NCBI GenBank assembly: GCA_031261145.1
Contig: JAISJX010000449.1
Location: 1-10,801 of the forward strand
Reading direction: 5' to 3'
Length of the DNA stretch: 10,801 bases
DNA from: Tannerella sp.
Lineage (GTDB): Bacteria > Bacteroidota > Bacteroidia > Bacteroidales > Tannerellaceae
Below the pieces are notes generated by a model that was not told where the DNA came from, searched no databases, and saw only the letters and a program-made list of their open reading frames with translations. This document shows positions 7,477-10,801 of this stretch, in pieces (within the stretch, counting starts at the first letter, position 1; each line of letters begins with the position of its first letter). The position numbers and the translations under genes are program-made.

Positions 7477-9159
7477 ATGTTTAAAAATCATCCAAAAGGA
7501 CTTTATGCTTTAGCATTGGCAAACACAGGCGAACGATTCGGATACTACACGATGCTCGCCATTTTTGTGCTGTTTTTACAGGCAAAATTCGGATTCAATG
7601 AGGATCAGGCGGGAAATATTTACGGCTTGTTCCTCGGTTTTGTGTATTTCATGCCGTTGATAGGCGGTATGCTCGCCGATAAATTCGGCTTCGGCAAAAT
7701 GGTCACCATTGGTATCATGGTGATGTTTATCGGTTATTTATGTCTGGCGTTCCCGGTCAATTCATCTGCGGCGCTGTGGATTATGTATGCTGCGCTGGCG
7801 CTTGTCTCCATAGGAACCGGATTGTTTAAGGGAAATCTACAGGTATTGGTCGGTAATTTATATGACGCTCCCGAATACAAGGCGCAGCGGGATAATGCGT
7901 TCAGTATCTTTTATATGGCGATTAATATCGGCGCCATGTTCGCTCCTACGGCTGCAACCAAAGTGACCAACTATTTCATGGCGAAGGTTGGTTTGTTCTA
8001 TAACGCTCAGATTCCGTCACTTGCCCATCAGTTCCTGAACGGTACGATTACGGCGGAGGGAACGGAAAAGTTCACGGAACTGGCTCACGCACAGAGCGCG
8101 TCGATAACAGATTTAGGCGCTTTTGCATCCAGTTACATTGAAACGCTTTCCAGCGCTTACAATTATGGCTTTGGCGTCGCCTGCATCTCCCTTATCTTTT
8201 CGATGATTATTTACTTTGCGTTCAGGGGAACGTTCAAACATGCCGATTACAATTCCAAACAGTTGGCGGCACGGAATACCGCGGCAGGGAAGGCGGCGGA
8301 GAAAGAGTTGAGTCCCAGGGAAACAAAAGAACGGATTCTCGCGTTGGTGCTTGTTTTCTTCGTGGTTATTTTCTTCTGGATGTCATTCCATCAGAACGGA
8401 CTGACACTGACATTCTTTGCACGGGATTACACCGCTAATGCAGCGGATGGCGTCAGCCGTTTCGGATTCGACATCTTTAATATAGTGCTGTTAGTGATTG
8501 GCGTTTACAGTTGTTTCAGTATTTTTCAGTCTGAAACGGCAAAAGGCAAAATCATTTCCGGCTGTATTTTGGCCGCAACCTTAGCCGGTATTATTGTGAG
8601 TTATCAGGGAATGGCGGAATCAATCCCCATCCTGCCGCAGATATTCCAGCAGTTCAACCCGTTCTTTGTGGTGGTGCTTACTCCGGTTTCCATCCTCCTG
8701 TTCAGTTCGCTGGCAAAAAAGAAAAAAGAACCTTCCACGCCGCGTAAAATCGGATTGGGAATGGTTATTGCCGCACTCGGTTTTACGGTGATGGCGCTTG
8801 CTTCCTACGGGTTAGCCAGTCCGGCCGAATTGAAAGCCGTGGGAGGGGTAAGCAGTACGCTGGTATCTCCTGATTGGTTGATTACAACTTATTTAGTGCT
8901 CACTTTCGGCGAATTGCTTTTGAGTCCGATGGGTATATCATTTGTCACGAAGGTGGCTCCCCCGAAATACAAGGGTATGATGATGGGCGGATGGTTTACG
9001 GCCACAGCCATTGGTAATTACCTGACAAAAGTCATCTCGCAAATCTGGGGAACAGGTATGGAATTGTGGATGATTTGGAGCGTGTTGATTATCATCTGTC
9101 TGCTTTCGGCGTTGTTTATTTTCTCCATTATGAAACGGTTAGAAAAAGTTACCCAATAA
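7477..9159 (+). CDS. POT (PTR2) family proton-coupled di/tripeptide transporter
   Basis: 560 residues, an inner-membrane MFS protein with about 12-14 hydrophobic helices. POT transporters bring di- and tripeptides into the cytoplasm using the proton gradient. Family marks: NTGERFGYY at residues 16-24 (the ExxERFxYY motif of helix 1 with the first Glu replaced by Asn-16; Glu-19 and Arg-20 kept), GTGLFKGN with Lys-118 at the helix 4 site, the PTR2 signature FYMAINIGAM (145-154), and FGELLLSPMGIS with Glu-479 at the conserved helix 10 site. A polar stretch at about residues 160-228 lengthens the region between helices 5 and 6, and a charged linker at about 255-285 separates the two halves. It follows the DUF4831 gene by 28 nt. 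A hairpin lies after the stop and an OPT transporter follows. The exact substrate is not readable. Confidence 0.93.
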   Translation: MFKNHPKGLYALALANTGERFGYYTMLAIFVLFLQAKFGFNEDQAGNIYGLFLGFVYFMPLIGGMLADKFGFGKMVTIGIMVMFIGYLCLAFPVNSSAALWIMYAALALVSIGTGLFKGNLQVLVGNLYDAPEYKAQRDNAFSIFYMAINIGAMFAPTAATKVTNYFMAKVGLFYNAQIPSLAHQFLNGTITAEGTEKFTELAHAQSASITDLGAFASSYIETLSSAYNYGFGVACISLIFSMIIYFAFRGTFKHADYNSKQLAARNTAAGKAAEKELSPRETKERILALVLVFFVVIFFWMSFHQNGLTLTFFARDYTANAADGVSRFGFDIFNIVLLVIGVYSCFSIFQSETAKGKIISGCILAATLAGIIVSYQGMAESIPILPQIFQQFNPFFVVVLTPVSILLFSSLAKKKKEPSTPRKIGLGMVIAALGFTVMALASYGLASPAELKAVGGVSSTLVSPDWLITTYLVLTFGELLLSPMGISFVTKVAPPKYKGMMMGGWFTATAIGNYLTKVISQIWGTGMELWMIWSVLIIICLLSALFIFSIMKRLEKVTQ

Positions 9160-9163
9160 AATC

Positions 9164-9225
9164 AAACACGGGAAACACGGATTTTTTTTGTAAGAATCTG
9201 TGTTTCCAGGTTTTATCAGTGTTCT
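9164..9225. repeat. Intergenic hairpin with CACGG repeats between the two transporter genes
   Basis: The spacer opens with two exact copies of AAACACGG (9164-9171 and 9173-9180). The second begins a long stem: 9171-9186 pairs with 9192-9207 (16 bp including two G-T pairs) around a 5-nt loop. It is followed by AGGTTTTATCAGTGTTCT. The stem could terminate transcription after the POT gene, but the T-tract behind it is short; the long T-run lies inside the stem and loop. The wording (CACGGATT, T-run, CTGTGTTT, ATCAGTGTT) looks like a dispersed intergenic repeat, which needs a genome-wide count. The OPT gene starts 35 nt after the stem. Confidence 0.55.
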
Positions 9226-9242
9226 AAATTAAAATAAAAAGT

Positions 9243-10801
9243 ATGTCTGAAGAGAAAAAATTCACTCCTTTCGTTCCGGCCAATACGGATATGAAAGAAT
9301 TTACCGTAAGAGCGTTGCTTATCGGTTTGGTTTTGGCGGTTGTTTTGGGCGCGGCCAATGCCTATTTGGGGTTAAAAGCGGGGATGACCATTGCCGCGAC
9401 CTATCCGGCTGCCGTCATTGGAATGGCCGTTTTGCGTTTCTTCAAGGGGAGTATTCTGGAAGAAAATTTCACCCGTACCGTCGGTTCGATTGGTGAATCG
9501 GTCGCTGCCGGAGCCATCTTTACGTTGCCGGCGTTTTACATTTCGGGCATTTGGAGCGGCGAAGAATTTAGTTCGTTCGGCAGTTACCTGACCGCTTCGT
9601 TGATCCTGATTACGGGCGGCTCGCTGGGCGTGTTGTTTGTGGCTTTGCTGCGCCGGGTGATGGTGGAAGACAAAGAATTGCCTTTCCCCGAAAGTGTGGC
9701 TGCCGCCGAAATCCACAAAACGGGACAGAGCGGCGCGGGCGGTTCCAAGTATCTTTTCTCGGCCATGATTGTCGGCGCTTTAGTGAAGATAGCAGGCGAC
9801 TTTCAGCTTTTTGCCACGGAATGGACTCATTTTATTAAAACAACAACCGCCTCGTTTGCCGGTGGAAAGAAGGTCTTAGAGGGCGGATTTCTGGCCGGCG
9901 GGCCGACTATCAGCCCGGCTTATCTGGGCGTAGGCTACATTATCGGCCCGAAACTTTCGGCGCTGAACTTCAGTGGTTCCGTGATGGCGTGGGGACTGAT
10001 GGTTCCGATGTTGCTGATGATGTTGGGCGGTTCGTTCGTAGCTTCGCTCCCGGTGAATGAGGGATTAGACGCTAATACATCAATGATTGCGTGGGAAAAT
10101 GCAGCCAATGTGGTTTGGAAAGAAATCGTGCGTATCATTGCCATCGGCGGAATGCTAGTGGCGGCCTGTTTTACCTTATACAGGATGCGCAGCAGTCTGG
10201 GCACAGGGTTAAAACGTTCGGTCAAAGACTTGAAACGCGCCGCACAAGGTACGGGCGAAAGCGTGTCGCGTACCGAAAAAGACCTGAAATCGTCATGGAT
10301 TCTGATCGGCATCTGTATTGCCGCCGTCCTTACGTTTGTCATTACCTTTTTTATATTCAAGACCTCCATTCTGGTGGCCATCGTTGCATCGACCGTCATG
10401 ATAGTCCTCGCCTTTTTCTTTGCCGCAGTTTCCGGCTATTTGGTGGGAATCATCGGTTCGAGCAACAACCCGATCAGCGGCCTGACATTGACGGCTTTGG
10501 TAGTGACGGCGCTGATTCTGGTTGCCTGCGGGGTAACAGGCTCTGCCGGAGTAGCGGCGGTACTGGGAATCGCTGCTATCGTCTGCGTGGCTGCTGCGGT
10601 TGGCGGGGAGATGTTTCAGGATTTGAAAGCCGGACATATCCTTGGCGGTACACCCTGGAAGATGCAGGTGGGCGATTTGATTGGCGTGCTGATTGCCGGT
10701 TTTGTGATGTTCGGCGTATTAATCATCCTGAACCAGGGCGATATTAATATGGGAATCGAACAGGGATACCAGGGCGGGTTCGGAAGCAAGAATCTTTCCG
10801 C
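9243..10801 (+). CDS. OPT family oligopeptide transporter, N-terminal part
   Basis: The frame is open from ATG 9243 to the window end: 519 codons, no stop, so the gene continues outside. OPT proteins are inner-membrane transporters of oligopeptides, or in some branches of metal chelates. Seen: a short polar N-terminus (MSEEKKFTPFVPANTDMKEF), then the family-typical first helix LAVVLGAANAYLGLKAGMT at about residues 31-49, TVGSIGESVAAGAIFTLPAF, LPFPESVAAAEIHKTG, GGPTISPAYLGVGYIIGP, and the signature SSNNPISGLT around residues 406-415, with many Gly/Ala-rich membrane helices. Known bacterial members are about 600-700 residues, so 100-150 are missing. A charged loop at about residues 320-345 (KRSVKDLKRAAQGTGES) is cytoplasmic by charge. 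The gene may share a transcript with the POT gene or be separated by the hairpin before it; no TAnnTTTG box was found in the 83-nt spacer. Confidence 0.93.
   Translation, partial: MSEEKKFTPFVPANTDMKEFTVRALLIGLVLAVVLGAANAYLGLKAGMTIAATYPAAVIGMAVLRFFKGSILEENFTRTVGSIGESVAAGAIFTLPAFYISGIWSGEEFSSFGSYLTASLILITGGSLGVLFVALLRRVMVEDKELPFPESVAAAEIHKTGQSGAGGSKYLFSAMIVGALVKIAGDFQLFATEWTHFIKTTTASFAGGKKVLEGGFLAGGPTISPAYLGVGYIIGPKLSALNFSGSVMAWGLMVPMLLMMLGGSFVASLPVNEGLDANTSMIAWENAANVVWKEIVRIIAIGGMLVAACFTLYRMRSSLGTGLKRSVKDLKRAAQGTGESVSRTEKDLKSSWILIGICIAAVLTFVITFFIFKTSILVAIVASTVMIVLAFFFAAVSGYLVGIIGSSNNPISGLTLTALVVTALILVACGVTGSAGVAAVLGIAAIVCVAAAVGGEMFQDLKAGHILGGTPWKMQVGDLIGVLIAGFVMFGVLIILNQGDINMGIEQGYQGGFGSKNLS

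Noticed and set aside
9935..10399. 154-codon open frame on the minus strand
   Set aside because: Antisense shadow of the OPT gene; no recognisable domain and no start context.
10091..10747. 218-codon open frame on the + strand
   Set aside because: It lies wholly inside the OPT gene in another frame; its product is rich in Arg, Gly and Cys with no recognisable pattern, while the OPT frame carries the family signature SSNNPISGLT.

Overview
The window looks like chromosomal DNA of a Bacteroidales-type bacterium (phylum Bacteroidota). It carries a SusC/SusD pair, lipoprotein signals ending in Cys-24, DUF3467 and DUF4831 proteins typical of this group, AT-rich ribosome-binding regions without a clear Shine-Dalgarno, and promoter-like boxes matching the Bacteroides -7 consensus TAnnTTTG. 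The genus cannot be fixed from the sequence alone. No tRNA, rRNA, CRISPR array, transposase or phage gene was seen.

Region 1 (1-5835, + strand) is a small polysaccharide-utilisation-type locus. It holds the C-terminal two thirds of a SusC-like TonB-dependent transporter (cut by the window start), a SusD-like lipoprotein, a short DUF5018-related surface lipoprotein, a strong hairpin terminator, and a secreted compact protein that resembles the catalytic barrel of GH101 endo-alpha-N-acetylgalactosaminidases. The simplest reading is capture and import of an O-glycan or glycopeptide (mucin-type) ligand: SusD and the small lipoprotein bind at the surface, the GH101-like enzyme cuts, and SusC imports. 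This is inference. The enzyme is far shorter than classical GH101 proteins, and it is the most interesting item here.

Region 2 (5856-6380) holds a minus-strand DUF3467 gene that ends 20 nt from the end of the enzyme gene. A 213-bp divergent spacer follows, with a -7-like box for DUF3467, an 8+8 inverted repeat, and a good Bacteroides-type promoter (TTG-N20-TAGATTTG) pointing into region 3.

Region 3 (6381-10801, + strand) holds a secreted DUF4831 protein, a POT-family proton-coupled peptide transporter 28 nt downstream, a spacer with a repeat-like hairpin, and then an OPT-family oligopeptide transporter that runs off the window end with 519 codons visible. Two unrelated types of peptide transporter side by side suggest a peptide-uptake locus. 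Whether it cooperates functionally with the neighbouring O-glycan-type locus is untested.
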